NCBI GenBank assembly: GCA_904419525.1
Contig: CAJFRT010000004.1
Span: 51,499 to 115,498, forward strand
Direction: 5' to 3'
Length of the DNA: 64,000 bases
From: Candidatus Gallimonas merdae
Lineage (GTDB): Bacteria; Bacillota; Clostridia; Christensenellales; Borkfalkiaceae
Position numbers and translations under genes: made by a program. The notes under the pieces were generated by a model. The model was not told the origin of the DNA, did no database searches, and saw only the letters and a program-made list of their open reading frames with translations. This document shows, one piece after another, positions 47,388-57,014 of this stretch (position 1 is the stretch's first letter; every line of letters begins with the position of its first letter).

Positions 47388-48658
47388 AAATTTACGATGC
47401 AAAGGACTGCGCGCCGCTTCTGGAGCGCGCGTTTGCGGAGCGGGAAAAGGAGCTCTCTGCCGTCCGTTCCATTCTTGACGATGTGCGGACGCGGGGAGAT
47501 CGCGCCGTCTTCGATTACGAGCGGAAATTCGATGCGACCGAGCTGACCGCGGATAATTTCCGCGTGAGCGAAGAGGAGATCGCGGCTGCCTATGAGGCGG
47601 TCCCGCCCGAACTTCTGGAAAGCCTGAAAAAGGCGATCAGAAACATCTATGAATACCATTCCCGCGCGGGACGCAGGGACAATCTTGTGACAAAGGACGG
47701 CAGGACGACGGGATACGTCGTGCGGCCGGTCTCTTCGGCGGGCATCTATGCGCCGGGCGGCACCGCGCCGCTTTCGTCCTCCGTGCTCATGGGCGTGCTG
47801 CCCGCAAAGGCGGCGGGGGTGGAGCGCATCGTGCTCGCCACGCCCGCCAAGGGCGGGGCGGTCGCGCCGCTCACGCTGGTGGCGGCAAAGGAATGCGGCG
47901 TCTCGGAGATCTACAAAATGGGCGGGGCGCAGGCGATCGCCGCGCTTGCCTACGGCACGGAGAGCGTGAAAAAGGTGGACGTCATCGCGGGGCCGGGCAA
48001 TATCTACGTCACGCTCGCCAAAAAAGAAGTGTACGGCGAAGTGGGGATCGACATGCTTGCCGGCCCGAGCGAGATCATGATCGTCGCCGACGAGACGGCG
48101 GAGCCCGCTTACGTTGCGGCGGACATGCTCTCCCAGGCGGAGCACGACGTGCTTGCGCGGGCGATCGTCGTCACGACCAGCCGCGTCCTTGCGGAAAAGG
48201 TGAGCGCGCAGGTCCGCCAGCAGCTTGCGGAACTTCCGCGCGCCGAGGTCGCGCGGCGCTCTCTGGAAGCGGGCGGCGGGATCATCGTCGTAAAGACGCT
48301 TGAAGAGGCCTGCGATCTGGTCAATACGGTGGCGCCCGAACATCTGGAACTCTATACGCGGGACCCTCAGGACCTGCTGCCCCTCGTCAGAAACGCGGGC
48401 GCCGTCTTTTTGGGCGGCTATACGCCCGAGCCGGTGGGCGATTATTTTGCGGGGCCCGACCATATCCTGCCCACGTCGGGCAGCGCAAAATTCTTCCAGG
48501 TGCTCAACGAGGACGTTTTCACGCGGAAAATGAGCGTGATTTCCTATACGAAAGAAGCGCTCTTTGAAGACGGGGCGGACATCGTCCGCCTGGCGCAGAG
48601 CGAACAGTTGGGCGCGCACGCCAATGCGGTCGCGCTGCGGCTGAAGGAGAAGCAATGA
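47384..48658 (+). CDS. hisD: Histidinol dehydrogenase
   Basis: 424 residues. GGAQAIAALAYGTESVKKVD, VIAGPGNIYVTLAKKEVYGE, LAGPSEIMIVADE, and the Zn/histidinol-binding SQAEHD and APEHLEL segments. It does the last two oxidations of the pathway. Overlaps hisG and hisB by 4 bp each. Confidence 0.97.
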   Translation: MKIYDAKDCAPLLERAFAEREKELSAVRSILDDVRTRGDRAVFDYERKFDATELTADNFRVSEEEIAAAYEAVPPELLESLKKAIRNIYEYHSRAGRRDNLVTKDGRTTGYVVRPVSSAGIYAPGGTAPLSSSVLMGVLPAKAAGVERIVLATPAKGGAVAPLTLVAAKECGVSEIYKMGGAQAIAALAYGTESVKKVDVIAGPGNIYVTLAKKEVYGEVGIDMLAGPSEIMIVADETAEPAYVAADMLSQAEHDVLARAIVVTTSRVLAEKVSAQVRQQLAELPRAEVARRSLEAGGGIIVVKTLEEACDLVNTVAPEHLELYTRDPQDLLPLVRNAGAVFLGGYTPEPVGDYFAGPDHILPTSGSAKFFQVLNEDVFTRKMSVISYTKEALFEDGADIVRLAQSEQLGAHANAVALRLKEKQ

Positions 48659-49233
48659 GAACGGCACAGGTTTCGAGAAAAACAAAGGAGACGGATATTT
48701 CGCTTGCCCTCTGTCTGGACGGCGCGGGAAAGGCGGAGATCGCCACGGGCGTCGGGTTCTTCGATCATATGCTCGAACTTCTCACGGTGCACTCCCGCAT
48801 GGACGTGACCCTCTCCTGCAAGGGGGACCTTCAGGTGGACGCGCACCACACCGTTGAGGACGTGGGGATCGCGCTCGGCGACTGCGTGAAAGCGGCGCTC
48901 GGCGACAAGCGCGGCATCGCGCGTTTTGCGGACAGGCTGGTTCCGATGGACGAAGTCGCGGCACAGGTCGCCGTGGATTTCAGCGGCAGGCCCTGTCTCA
49001 TTTTTGAGGACACGCTCACGGGAAAAGTGGGCAATTTCGATATGGAGCTCGTGGAAGAGTTTCTGCGCGCGTTTTCCACGCACGCCGCCTGCAATCTCTA
49101 TGTGCGGATCCTGAGCATGGGGAACCGGCACCACATGGCGGAGGCGATCTTCAAGGCGCTCGCCCTGTGCATCCGCGATGCGGTTAAAATTGTTTCGGAA
49201 GATATCCCGTCCTCCAAGGGGCTGCTCGAATGA
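48655..49233 (+). CDS. hisB: Imidazoleglycerol-phosphate dehydratase
   Basis: 192 residues, monofunctional: GVGFFDHMLELLTVHSRMDV, DAHHTVEDVGIALGDCVKAA, and C-terminal NRHHMAEAIFKALALCIRDA with manganese-binding His. No phosphatase domain. 4-bp overlaps with both neighbours. Confidence 0.96.
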   Translation: MRTAQVSRKTKETDISLALCLDGAGKAEIATGVGFFDHMLELLTVHSRMDVTLSCKGDLQVDAHHTVEDVGIALGDCVKAALGDKRGIARFADRLVPMDEVAAQVAVDFSGRPCLIFEDTLTGKVGNFDMELVEEFLRAFSTHAACNLYVRILSMGNRHHMAEAIFKALALCIRDAVKIVSEDIPSSKGLLE

Positions 49234-49817
49234 TCGGCATTCTTGATTACGGCATGGGAAATCTGCGCTCGGTGCAGAAGGCCCTCGAATATCTGGGCGG
49301 ACGGGCAGTCATTTCTTCGGAGCTTTCCGTCCTCGACGGGTGCGACAGGCTCATTCTCCCCGGCGTCGGCAGCTTTGCGGCGGGCATGGACAATCTCGGA
49401 AAGACCGGGCTTGCGGATTATGTCCGCACGCGCGCTGCCGATACGCCCGTGCTTGGGATCTGCCTCGGCATGCAGTTCCTGCTCACCGTAAGCGAAGAGG
49501 AGGGCGAGCACGGCGGCCTCGGGCTGATCGACGGGCGCGCCGTGCGCTTTACGCAGGGAAAGATCCCGCACATGGGCTGGAACGGCGTCTCGCAGATGCG
49601 TTCGCCGCTGTTTGCCGGGATCCCGGAGGAAACGCAGTTCTATTTCGTACACAGCTATTATGCCGACGTCGCCGTGGAAGATGCGATCGGCATGACGGAA
49701 TATTACCGTACCTTCGCTTCTGCGATCGCGCGCGGGAATGCGTACGGCGTCCAGTTCCACCCCGAAAAGAGCGGGGCGGCCGGGCTGCAGCTTCTGCGCA
49801 ATTTTATGAGACTCTGA
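49230..49817 (+). CDS. hisH: Imidazole glycerol phosphate synthase, glutaminase subunit
   Basis: 195 residues, class I glutamine amidotransferase: LPGVGSFAAGMDNL, nucleophile in GICLGMQFLL, and YGVQFHPEKSG for His/Glu of the triad. Delivers ammonia to HisF. Confidence 0.96.
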   Translation: MIGILDYGMGNLRSVQKALEYLGGRAVISSELSVLDGCDRLILPGVGSFAAGMDNLGKTGLADYVRTRAADTPVLGICLGMQFLLTVSEEEGEHGGLGLIDGRAVRFTQGKIPHMGWNGVSQMRSPLFAGIPEETQFYFVHSYYADVAVEDAIGMTEYYRTFASAIARGNAYGVQFHPEKSGAAGLQLLRNFMRL

Positions 49818-49835
49818 TCTGTTCCGGAGGATAAC

Positions 49836-50537
49836 ATGCTGCTTTATCCGGCAATCGATGTGCTGAACGGGCGCGCGGTGCGCCTCTTATACGGCAAACG
49901 CAGCGAGGTCACCGATTACGGCGATCCCGTGGAATGCGCCCGCCGCTGGGTAGACGCGGGTGCGCAGATCCTGCATGTCGTCGACCTTTCGGGGGCATTC
50001 GGCGAGGCGAGCGGGATCGAAAAGATCATCGAACGCATTGCAAAACTGGGCGTTCCCGTGCAGTCGGGCGGGGGACTTCGCTCCATGGAGGAGATCCACC
50101 GCCGCTTCCGTGCCGGGGCGGACCGCGTCGTGCTGGGAACGGTGTGCGTCGAGCACCCGGAAGTTTTATATGAGGCGGCGGAAAAATACGGCTCCGCAAT
50201 TGTTGCGGGGATCGACGCCAAGGACGGAAAACTTGCCGTGCGCGGCTGGACGGAGATCGCCGACAAGGAAGCGTTCGAGTTCGGCTGCGAGGCAAAGGCG
50301 CTTGGGATCGCAGACGCGGTGTTCACCGATATCGGGCGGGACGGCGCGCTCACGGGCGTCAATGTCGCCGATACTGTGAAGATGGGCGAAACGGGCCTGA
50401 ATATCATCGCTTCGGGCGGGATCCGCGGCATCGAGGATCTGCGCGCGCTCAAGGCAAGCGGTGTGTACGGCGCCATTCTCGGACGCGCAATCTATACGAA
50501 CAGGATCGACCTTGCCGCAGCGATCGAGGAGATGTGA
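49836..50537 (+). CDS. hisA: ProFAR isomerase
   Basis: 233 residues, half-barrel-duplicated TIM fold: [81 protein letters not shown] upstream. Overlaps hisF by a single base. Confidence 0.96.
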   Translation: MLLYPAIDVLNGRAVRLLYGKRSEVTDYGDPVECARRWVDAGAQILHVVDLSGAFGEASGIEKIIERIAKLGVPVQSGGGLRSMEEIHRRFRAGADRVVLGTVCVEHPEVLYEAAEKYGSAIVAGIDAKDGKLAVRGWTEIADKEAFEFGCEAKALGIADAVFTDIGRDGALTGVNVADTVKMGETGLNIIASGGIRGIEDLRALKASGVYGAILGRAIYTNRIDLAAAIEEM

Positions 50538-51304
50538 TGGTACGCAAAAGAATCATACCGTGTCTGGACCTGAAGGACGGACGCGTGGTCAAAGGGGTCA
50601 ATTTCGTCAGTCTGACCGATGCGGGCGATCCCGTCGAAACGGCAAAACTTTACAACGCATTCGGCGCGGACGAGATCGTCTTTCTCGACATTGCGGCGAG
50701 CTACCGGGGCGATTCGCCCATGTGGGACGTCATTGCCCGCGCAAGCGAACAGGTCTTTCTGCCGCTGACGGTGGGCGGCGGGATCCGTTCGACGGAGGAT
50801 TTCCGCAAGGTGCTCTCGAGCGGGGCGGACAAGATCGCGGTCAATTCCGCGGCGATCAAAGAGCCGACGCTCATCACGGATGCCGCCATGAAGTTCGGCC
50901 GCCAATGCGTCGTTCTTGCGGTGGACGCCAAGCGCAACGATGCCGGGCGGTACGACGTCTATCTCAACGGCGGACGGGTCAACACGGGCAAGGACGCGAT
51001 CGACTGGATCGTCGAGGGCGTGGAGCGCGGCGCCGGCGAGGTGCTTCTCACCAGCATGGACCGCGACGGAACAAAATCCGGCTACGATCTGGAACTCACC
51101 CGGCAGGCGGCCGAAGCCGTGAACGTGCCCGTCATCGCCTCGGGCGGCGCGGGAAAGATGGGGGATTTCTACGATGTGCTCACGGAAGGGCAGGCCGATG
51201 CCGCGCTTGCCGCATCGCTCTTCCATTTCGGGATCATCAATATGCGCGATCTGAAAAATTATCTTGCGGAGCGGGGCGTGCCCGTCCGCAGGGAGGGTTA
51301 TTGA
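50537..51304 (+). CDS. hisF: Imidazole glycerol phosphate synthase, cyclase subunit
   Basis: 255 residues: [20 protein letters not shown] (catalytic Asp), [59 protein letters not shown]50537 shares its first base with the hisA stop, with GAGGAG upstream. Confidence 0.97.
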   Translation: MVRKRIIPCLDLKDGRVVKGVNFVSLTDAGDPVETAKLYNAFGADEIVFLDIAASYRGDSPMWDVIARASEQVFLPLTVGGGIRSTEDFRKVLSSGADKIAVNSAAIKEPTLITDAAMKFGRQCVVLAVDAKRNDAGRYDVYLNGGRVNTGKDAIDWIVEGVERGAGEVLLTSMDRDGTKSGYDLELTRQAAEAVNVPVIASGGAGKMGDFYDVLTEGQADAALAASLFHFGIINMRDLKNYLAERGVPVRREGY

Positions 51305-51305
51305 T

Positions 51306-51914
51306 ATGGAAAACGTGAAATTCGATGCAAACGGTCTGATCTGCGCCATCGCGCAGGACTATGAGACGGGCGAGGTGCTCATGCAGGCATATATGAACGC
51401 CGAGGCGCTTGATAAGACGCTTGAAACGGGCTATGCACACTATTACAGCCGTTCCCGGCAAAAGCTGTGGAAGAAGGGCGAGACGAGCGGCCATACGCAG
51501 AAAGTCGTCGCGGCGGCCTTCGACTGCGACCGCGACTGCCTTTTGCTGCAGGTCGAGCAGAAGGGCGCGGCCTGCCATACGGGGAACAGAAGCTGTTTCT
51601 TCGATCAGGTGGTCAGGGGCGAGCGCGCGGGGCTTACTTTCCTCGGCGAGCTTGCGCGCGTGGTCGAGGACAGAAAGGTGCACCCCGTCGAGGGCTCCTA
51701 TACGGCTTACCTGTTCAGCCGCGGCGTGGACAAGATCGCCAAAAAGATGGGGGAAGAGGCGGTGGAAACCGTCATTGCCTCCAAAAACGACGACAAGGCG
51801 GAGCTCACGCACGAGATTTCCGACCTGATGTATCACCTGCTTGTGCTCATGGAGGAAAAGGGCGTTTCGCTCTCCGACCTGTGCACTGAGCTGGAGCGCA
51901 GACACAACAAATAA
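51306..51914 (+). CDS. hisIE: Bifunctional phosphoribosyl-AMP cyclohydrolase / phosphoribosyl-ATP pyrophosphatase
   Basis: 202 residues. HisI half: [20 protein letters not shown] and [10 protein letters not shown] zinc/metal Cys; HisE half: [20 protein letters not shown], with [17 protein letters not shown]. Catalyses steps 2 and 3. ATG51306 begins right after the hisF stop. hisC and a histidinol-phosphate phosphatase are not in this operon. Confidence 0.96.
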   Translation: MENVKFDANGLICAIAQDYETGEVLMQAYMNAEALDKTLETGYAHYYSRSRQKLWKKGETSGHTQKVVAAAFDCDRDCLLLQVEQKGAACHTGNRSCFFDQVVRGERAGLTFLGELARVVEDRKVHPVEGSYTAYLFSRGVDKIAKKMGEEAVETVIASKNDDKAELTHEISDLMYHLLVLMEEKGVSLSDLCTELERRHNK

Positions 51915-51933
51915 TCAAAAAGTGAGGATTCAG

Positions 51934-52920
51934 ATGAACCAGAGAGAGGAGACGGGAACATTGCTTTCCTGCCGCCCCGCGATCAAAGTGCTCGATGCCA
52001 CGCTGCGCGACGGCGGCCTGGTCAACGATTTCCGTTTTTCAGACGACTTCGTGCGCGCGCTGTTTGCGGCGAATGCTGCGGCGGGCACGGATTACATGGA
52101 ACTCGGCTACAAGGCGGACGCCGATCTTTTCGATGCGGAAAAGTTCGGCAAATGGAAGTTCTGCCGCGAGGACGATGTCTTCCGCGTGCTGGGCGAGAAC
52201 AAGACGGACATGAAGATTGCGTGCATGGCAGATGTCGGGCGGTGCAATTTTATGCGCGATATCTGCGAGAAGGGGTCAAGTCCCTTCGATATGTACCGCA
52301 TCGCAACCTATATCAATACCATTCCCGCGGCGGTCGAGATGATCGAGTACTGCGAAAAAATGGGGTACGAGACGACCGTGAACATCATGGCTGTTTCCCG
52401 CGAGACGGAAAAGGAGCTTTCCATCGCACTGGATATGCTTGGCAGAAGCCCCGTTCGCGCGATCTATATCGTGGACAGCTACGGCTCGGTCTACCCTGAG
52501 GAGATGCGCGTGCTTGCGGCCAAATATCTGGAAGCCGGCGCAAAGTACGGCAAGGAGATCGGGATCCACGCGCACAACAATCAGAACCTTGCGTTTGCAA
52601 ACACCATCGAATGCACGGCGCTCGGCGTCAACTATCTGGACGCGACGGTGAACGGTATGGGGCGCGGCGCGGGGAATTGTGCGCTTGAGCTGTTGCTTGC
52701 GTTCCTGAAAAATCCCAAGTACAAACTTCTGCACATACTCCGCTTTCTGGAGGCGGGGCACATGCAGGCGCTCCGCGATGCGGGCGCCGTCTGGGGATAT
52801 GACCTTCCGTATCTTCTGACGGGCGTCTATAACCGGCATCCGTCGAGTGCGATCCGCTATATCCGCGACGGCCGCAAGGATATCGTAACGTTCATGCAGG
52901 AGCTGCTCGATCAGGAATAA
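51934..52920 (+). CDS. DRE-TIM metallolyase (HMGL-like aldolase), substrate unknown
   Basis: 328 residues. VLDATLRDGGLVNDF is the Asp-x-Thr-Leu-Arg-Asp active-site strand and GIHAHNNQNLAFANTIE gives the His-x-His metal ligands; GYDLPYLLTG lies near the C-terminus. This is the fold of 4-hydroxy-2-oxovalerate aldolase and isopropylmalate synthase, but the C-terminal regulatory domain is absent. It lies 19 bp after hisIE with AGTGAGG as a weak SD, so it may be co-transcribed with his genes; a link to histidine is not shown. Confidence 0.8.
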   Translation: MNQREETGTLLSCRPAIKVLDATLRDGGLVNDFRFSDDFVRALFAANAAAGTDYMELGYKADADLFDAEKFGKWKFCREDDVFRVLGENKTDMKIACMADVGRCNFMRDICEKGSSPFDMYRIATYINTIPAAVEMIEYCEKMGYETTVNIMAVSRETEKELSIALDMLGRSPVRAIYIVDSYGSVYPEEMRVLAAKYLEAGAKYGKEIGIHAHNNQNLAFANTIECTALGVNYLDATVNGMGRGAGNCALELLLAFLKNPKYKLLHILRFLEAGHMQALRDAGAVWGYDLPYLLTGVYNRHPSSAIRYIRDGRKDIVTFMQELLDQE

Positions 52921-52998
52921 GGGCTGTCATGCCGGAGCTTCCTTGCAGAATGGGAAAATGATTTTTGTGTGAAAGCAAAAAAATTCCGTTCCCGTTTG

Positions 52999-53027
52999 TT
53001 GACAAGAAAACGAAAAAATGATATGAT
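52999..53027 (+). promoter_or_regulatory. Promoter of the ABC exporter operon
   Basis: TTGACA (52999-53004), 17 bp, TATGAT (53022-53027). Confidence 0.85.
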
Positions 53028-53140
53028 GAAAGGACGTTGAAATTGTGAAAGATTTTGGCGTTCTTTTATTTTATCCGACTTGCATCATTTATGCAGGGAT
53101 ACAGATTTATGAGAAAACACTTTCTTCCGGAGGTATAATT

Positions 53141-54937
53141 TTGTTAAAAACATTGTCAAAATGCATCCGGGAATACAAAACGGCGTCCATTCTTTCGCCG
53201 ATTTTTGTCACGATCGAGGTGGTGCTTGAGTGTCTCATTCCGTTCGTCATTGCGCAGCTGATCAACGTGATCGACGTGACGGATCCGACCGCCATCGATA
53301 TGGGGCAGGTATGGATGTACGGCGGTATTCTCGTCGCAATGGCGATCGTCTCGCTGGCTACGGGCGCGCTGGCGGGCGCATTCTGTGCGCGCGCTTCCGC
53401 GGGATTTGCCAAGAATGTCAGAAAGGATATGTTCTACAATATTCAGACATTCTCCTTTGAAAACATCGACAAGTTCTCTACGCCTTCGCTCGTAACCCGT
53501 ATGACGACGGACGTCTGGAATCTGCAGATGTCCTATATGATGATCGTCAGGATTGCAGTCCGCTGCCCGGTGATGATCGTCTTTGCGGCAGTCATGGCGT
53601 TTGTGCTCGGCGGAAATCTTGCATGGATCTTCCTGGCGGTGATCCCTGTGCTCGTCATTGCGCTGCTGTTCATCATGTGGAAAGCGCTGCCGATGTTCCA
53701 GAAACTGTTCCCGAAGTACGACGACATGAATGAGTCCATTCAGGAGAACATCAAGGCGATCCGCGTCGTCAAGTCATATGTGCGCGAGGATCACGAAAAG
53801 GAAAAGTTCGGCCGCACGTCGGGGGCGCTGTGCAAGGAATTCACCCGTGCCGAGCGTCTGCTCGCATGGAACTCTCCCATCATGCAGTTCTGTTTTTACG
53901 GCGTCATCTGCGCGGTACTCTACATCGGCGCTTACGTGATCATCGGCACTGCCACGCCGGAGGGAGCGGGCGTCAAGACGGGGGAGGTTTCGCAGCTCAT
54001 CGTCTACGGTATGCAGATCCTTTCCTCGCTCATGATGTTCTCCATGGTCTTTGCGATGATCGTCATGTCGCTGGAGAGCATGCGCCGTATCTGCGAGATC
54101 CTGAATGAAAAGAGTACGCTTGATAACCCGGAAAATCCCGTCTATGACGTTCCGGACGGATCCGTCGACTTCGATCACGTCTCCTTCAAGTACGCGGCGA
54201 ATGCGGAAAAGAATGTCCTTGAAAACATCGATCTGCATATCCGTTCGGGGGAAACGATCGGCATCATCGGCGGAACGGGATCCTCCAAGACGTCGCTCGT
54301 CAACCTGATCTCCCGCCTGTATGACGTCACCGAAGGGTGCGTCAGGGTGGGCGGCCGCGATGTGAAGGAGTACGATCTGGAAACGCTGCGCAATCAGGTG
54401 GCCGTCGTGCTGCAAAAGAACGTGCTGTTCTCCGGAACGATCAAGGAAAATCTTCGCTGGGGCAACAAGGAGGCCACGGACGAAGAACTGGTCGAAGCGT
54501 GCAAACTTGCGCAGGCGGACGACTTCATTCAGAGCTTCCCCGACAAATACGATACCTACATCGAGCAGGGCGGCACGAACGTCTCGGGCGGTCAGAAGCA
54601 GCGTCTTTGCATTGCGCGCGCCCTTCTGAAAAATCCCAAGATCCTCATTCTTGACGACTCGACGTCGGCGGTCGATACGCACACCGACGCCCTGATCCGC
54701 AAGGCTTTCCGGGAATATATTCCCACTACGACCAAGATCATCATCGCGCAGCGTATCTCCTCGGTGGAGGACGCTGACCGCATCATCGTCATGGAGAGCG
54801 GAAGGATCAACGGGATCGGCACGCACGAAGAACTTCTGAAGACCAACAAGATCTATGCGGAAGTCTATTATTCGCAGGTGAAGGGCAGCGATTCCGCCGC
54901 GCCCGCAGGTGCGGAAGGAGGTGACGGCAATGAGTAA
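53141..54937 (+). CDS. ABC exporter half-transporter, degenerate-site subunit
   Basis: 598 residues: six-helix exporter membrane domain then ABC domain with Walker A GGTGSSKTSLVNL, Q-loop VVLQKNVLFSGT, signature NVSGGQKQRL and Walker B ILILDDSTSAVDT. The catalytic Glu after Walker B is Asp, as in the non-hydrolysing site of heterodimeric exporters. The start is taken as TTG53141, which has CCGGAGG at good spacing and aligns with family N-termini; an upstream in-frame GTG-like ATG region (53045) would add 32 atypical residues. Substrate unknown; multidrug or lipid export is usual. Confidence 0.88.
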   Translation: MLKTLSKCIREYKTASILSPIFVTIEVVLECLIPFVIAQLINVIDVTDPTAIDMGQVWMYGGILVAMAIVSLATGALAGAFCARASAGFAKNVRKDMFYNIQTFSFENIDKFSTPSLVTRMTTDVWNLQMSYMMIVRIAVRCPVMIVFAAVMAFVLGGNLAWIFLAVIPVLVIALLFIMWKALPMFQKLFPKYDDMNESIQENIKAIRVVKSYVREDHEKEKFGRTSGALCKEFTRAERLLAWNSPIMQFCFYGVICAVLYIGAYVIIGTATPEGAGVKTGEVSQLIVYGMQILSSLMMFSMVFAMIVMSLESMRRICEILNEKSTLDNPENPVYDVPDGSVDFDHVSFKYAANAEKNVLENIDLHIRSGETIGIIGGTGSSKTSLVNLISRLYDVTEGCVRVGGRDVKEYDLETLRNQVAVVLQKNVLFSGTIKENLRWGNKEATDEELVEACKLAQADDFIQSFPDKYDTYIEQGGTNVSGGQKQRLCIARALLKNPKILILDDSTSAVDTHTDALIRKAFREYIPTTTKIIIAQRISSVEDADRIIVMESGRINGIGTHEELLKTNKIYAEVYYSQVKGSDSAAPAGAEGGDGNE

Positions 54938-56867
54938 AGCCGAAAACAAGCGCCCTTCCGTGCAAAAAGGAGTCGTGGGGCGTCTCATCAGATCGCTGTT
55001 CCATTATTATCCCGTCATGCTTCCCATCGCGCTCGTCTGCATCGTCATCAACGCCGCGATCTCTTCCGTTCCCGCGCTCTTCATGGAGCAGCTTTATACC
55101 TTGCTCGGCGATGCGACCAATCCGAGCAATCCGGCCCATCTCGGACAAACGCTCTCCTGGGCGGAAGTCGCTCCCGATGTGGCGGGGATCATGGGATTGC
55201 TCATCGGCATGTACGTTGTCTCGCTCATTGCCGGCGCCGTATATACCCAGCTGATGGCGATCATCACGCAGGGATATCTGAGAAAGATGCGCGAGCAGAT
55301 GTTCAACGGCATGCAGGATCTGCCCATCCGCTATTTCGACACGCACAACCACGGCGATATCATGAGTTATTATACGAACGATATCGATACGCTCCGCCAG
55401 ATGATCGCGCAGTCCATCCCTCAGCTCCTGATTTCCGGCATCATGTGCCTGACGCTGCTCGGGATCATGCTCTATTTCAGCATCTATCTGACGCTTGTCA
55501 TTCTCGTCGGGATCGTCGCCATCGTGTTTGTCACCAAACTTGTGGGCGGCGGTGCGAGCAAGTTCTTCCTCGCCACACAGCGTGCGGTCGCGCGGACGGA
55601 AGGCTTTGTGGAAGAAATGATGCAGGGGCAGAAAGTCATCAAGGTATTCTGCCACGAAGAAGAAACGAAGGCCGATTTCGATAAGGTCAACGGCTATCAT
55701 TTCGAGCAGACGGACAAGGCGAACCGCTATGCCAACATGCTCATGCCCATCATTGCCAACATCGGCAACGTCATGTATGTCGTGGTTGCTATCCTGGGCG
55801 CGGTCTTTGCGGCAAACGGATTTGAAAATATCAGCGTCGTCGGAATGAGTTTGTTTACGCCCGCGCTGATCGTCTCCTTCCTGCAGACGACGCGTCAGTT
55901 TTCCAACAACATCGGGCAGGTCTCCAACCAGATCAACTCGGTCGTCATGGGTCTTGCAGGCGCACAGCGCATCATCGCCCTCATTGACGAACAGCCCGAA
56001 GCGGACGAAGGATATGTCACGCTGGTCAATGCGCGGGAAGTCAACGGCCAGCTCACCGAGTGCGAAGAGCGCACGGGCATGTGGGCATGGAAGCACCCGC
56101 ACAAGGCGGACGGCTCCGTAACGTATACCAAGCTGGAAGGCGATGTACGCCTGTTCAACGTCGACTTCGGATATGTGCCGGAAAAGATCGTGCTGCATGA
56201 CATCAGCCTGTATGCAAAGCCCGGACAGAAAGTTGCGTTTGTCGGCGCGACGGGTGCGGGCAAGACGACCATCACCAACCTTCTGACGCGCTTCTATGAT
56301 ATTGCAGACGGCAAGATCCGCTATGACGGTATCAATATCAACAAGATCAGGAAAGGGGATCTGAGGCGGTCTCTGGGCATGGTCCTGCAGGATACCAACC
56401 TGTTTACGGGAACCGTCATGGACAATATCCGCTACGGCAGACTGGACGCGTCGGACGAAGAGTGCATTGCGGCGGCGAAACTGGTCGGCGCGGACGACTT
56501 CATCGAGCGCCTTCCGGAAGGGTTCGATACGATGCTCTATCAGAACGGATCGAACCTTTCGCAGGGTCAGCGTCAGCTGCTGTCCATTGCCCGTGCAGCC
56601 GTTGCCGATCCTCCCGTCATGATCCTTGACGAGGCGACGAGCTCCATCGATACCCGCACCGAGGCGATCGTACAGCGCGGTATGGATAAACTGATGGAGG
56701 GCAGAACGGTGTTCGTCATCGCGCACAGGCTTTCCACGGTGCGCAACTCCAACGTGATCATGGTGCTCGAACACGGCCGTATCATCGAACGCGGCACGCA
56801 CGAACAGCTCATCGATCAGAAGGGAAAATATTATCAGCTCTATACCGGTGCGTTCGAGCTCGAATAA
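54930..56867 (+). CDS. ABC exporter half-transporter, canonical-site subunit
   Basis: 645 residues. Membrane domain, then Walker A GATGAGKTTITNLL, Q-loop MVLQDTNLFTGT, signature NLSQGQRQLL and Walker B VMILDEATSSIDT with catalytic Glu; H-loop VIAHRLSTV. Pairs with the preceding subunit to give one hydrolysing site. An insert of about 30 residues (CEERTGMWAWKHPHKADGSV) sits between membrane and ABC domains. GGAGGTGACGGCA precedes ATG54930; 8-bp overlap with gene 1. Confidence 0.9.
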   Translation: MSKAENKRPSVQKGVVGRLIRSLFHYYPVMLPIALVCIVINAAISSVPALFMEQLYTLLGDATNPSNPAHLGQTLSWAEVAPDVAGIMGLLIGMYVVSLIAGAVYTQLMAIITQGYLRKMREQMFNGMQDLPIRYFDTHNHGDIMSYYTNDIDTLRQMIAQSIPQLLISGIMCLTLLGIMLYFSIYLTLVILVGIVAIVFVTKLVGGGASKFFLATQRAVARTEGFVEEMMQGQKVIKVFCHEEETKADFDKVNGYHFEQTDKANRYANMLMPIIANIGNVMYVVVAILGAVFAANGFENISVVGMSLFTPALIVSFLQTTRQFSNNIGQVSNQINSVVMGLAGAQRIIALIDEQPEADEGYVTLVNAREVNGQLTECEERTGMWAWKHPHKADGSVTYTKLEGDVRLFNVDFGYVPEKIVLHDISLYAKPGQKVAFVGATGAGKTTITNLLTRFYDIADGKIRYDGININKIRKGDLRRSLGMVLQDTNLFTGTVMDNIRYGRLDASDEECIAAAKLVGADDFIERLPEGFDTMLYQNGSNLSQGQRQLLSIARAAVADPPVMILDEATSSIDTRTEAIVQRGMDKLMEGRTVFVIAHRLSTVRNSNVIMVLEHGRIIERGTHEQLIDQKGKYYQLYTGAFELE

Positions 56868-56881
56868 GGTTTGTGTCACCG

Positions 56882-56912
56882 ATCCCCGAAGGATTTCCTT
56901 CGGGGATTTTTT
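56882..56912 (+). terminator. Intrinsic terminator of the ABC exporter operon
   Basis: Perfect 12-bp inverted repeat ATCCCCGAAGGA/TCCTTCGGGGAT, then T5. Confidence 0.92.
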
Positions 56913-56954
56913 CAGATTTTGCCGGATTTTGCTTCGGACAGATATTCAAAACAG

Positions 56955-56985
56955 TTGACAAAATTTTCCGGGGGGGGGTTATAAT
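56955..56985 (+). promoter_or_regulatory. Promoter with nine-G tract in a 19-bp spacer
   Basis: TTGACA (56955-56960) and TATAAT (56980-56985) are both consensus, but the spacer is 19 bp and holds G9 (56970-56978). Loss of two G would restore 17 bp. Confidence 0.8.
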
Positions 56986-57014
56986 GGTTTCATAATATTT
57001 CAAGGAGAGGAATT

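Noticed and set aside
47090..48685. 531-codon minus-strand open frame
   Set aside because: Antisense to hisD with no domain; Arg/His/Asp-rich composition of a shadow frame.
54807..56879. 690-codon minus-strand open frame
   Set aside because: Antisense to the second ABC subunit, whose motifs are complete; the antisense product is low-complexity His/Asp/Arg.
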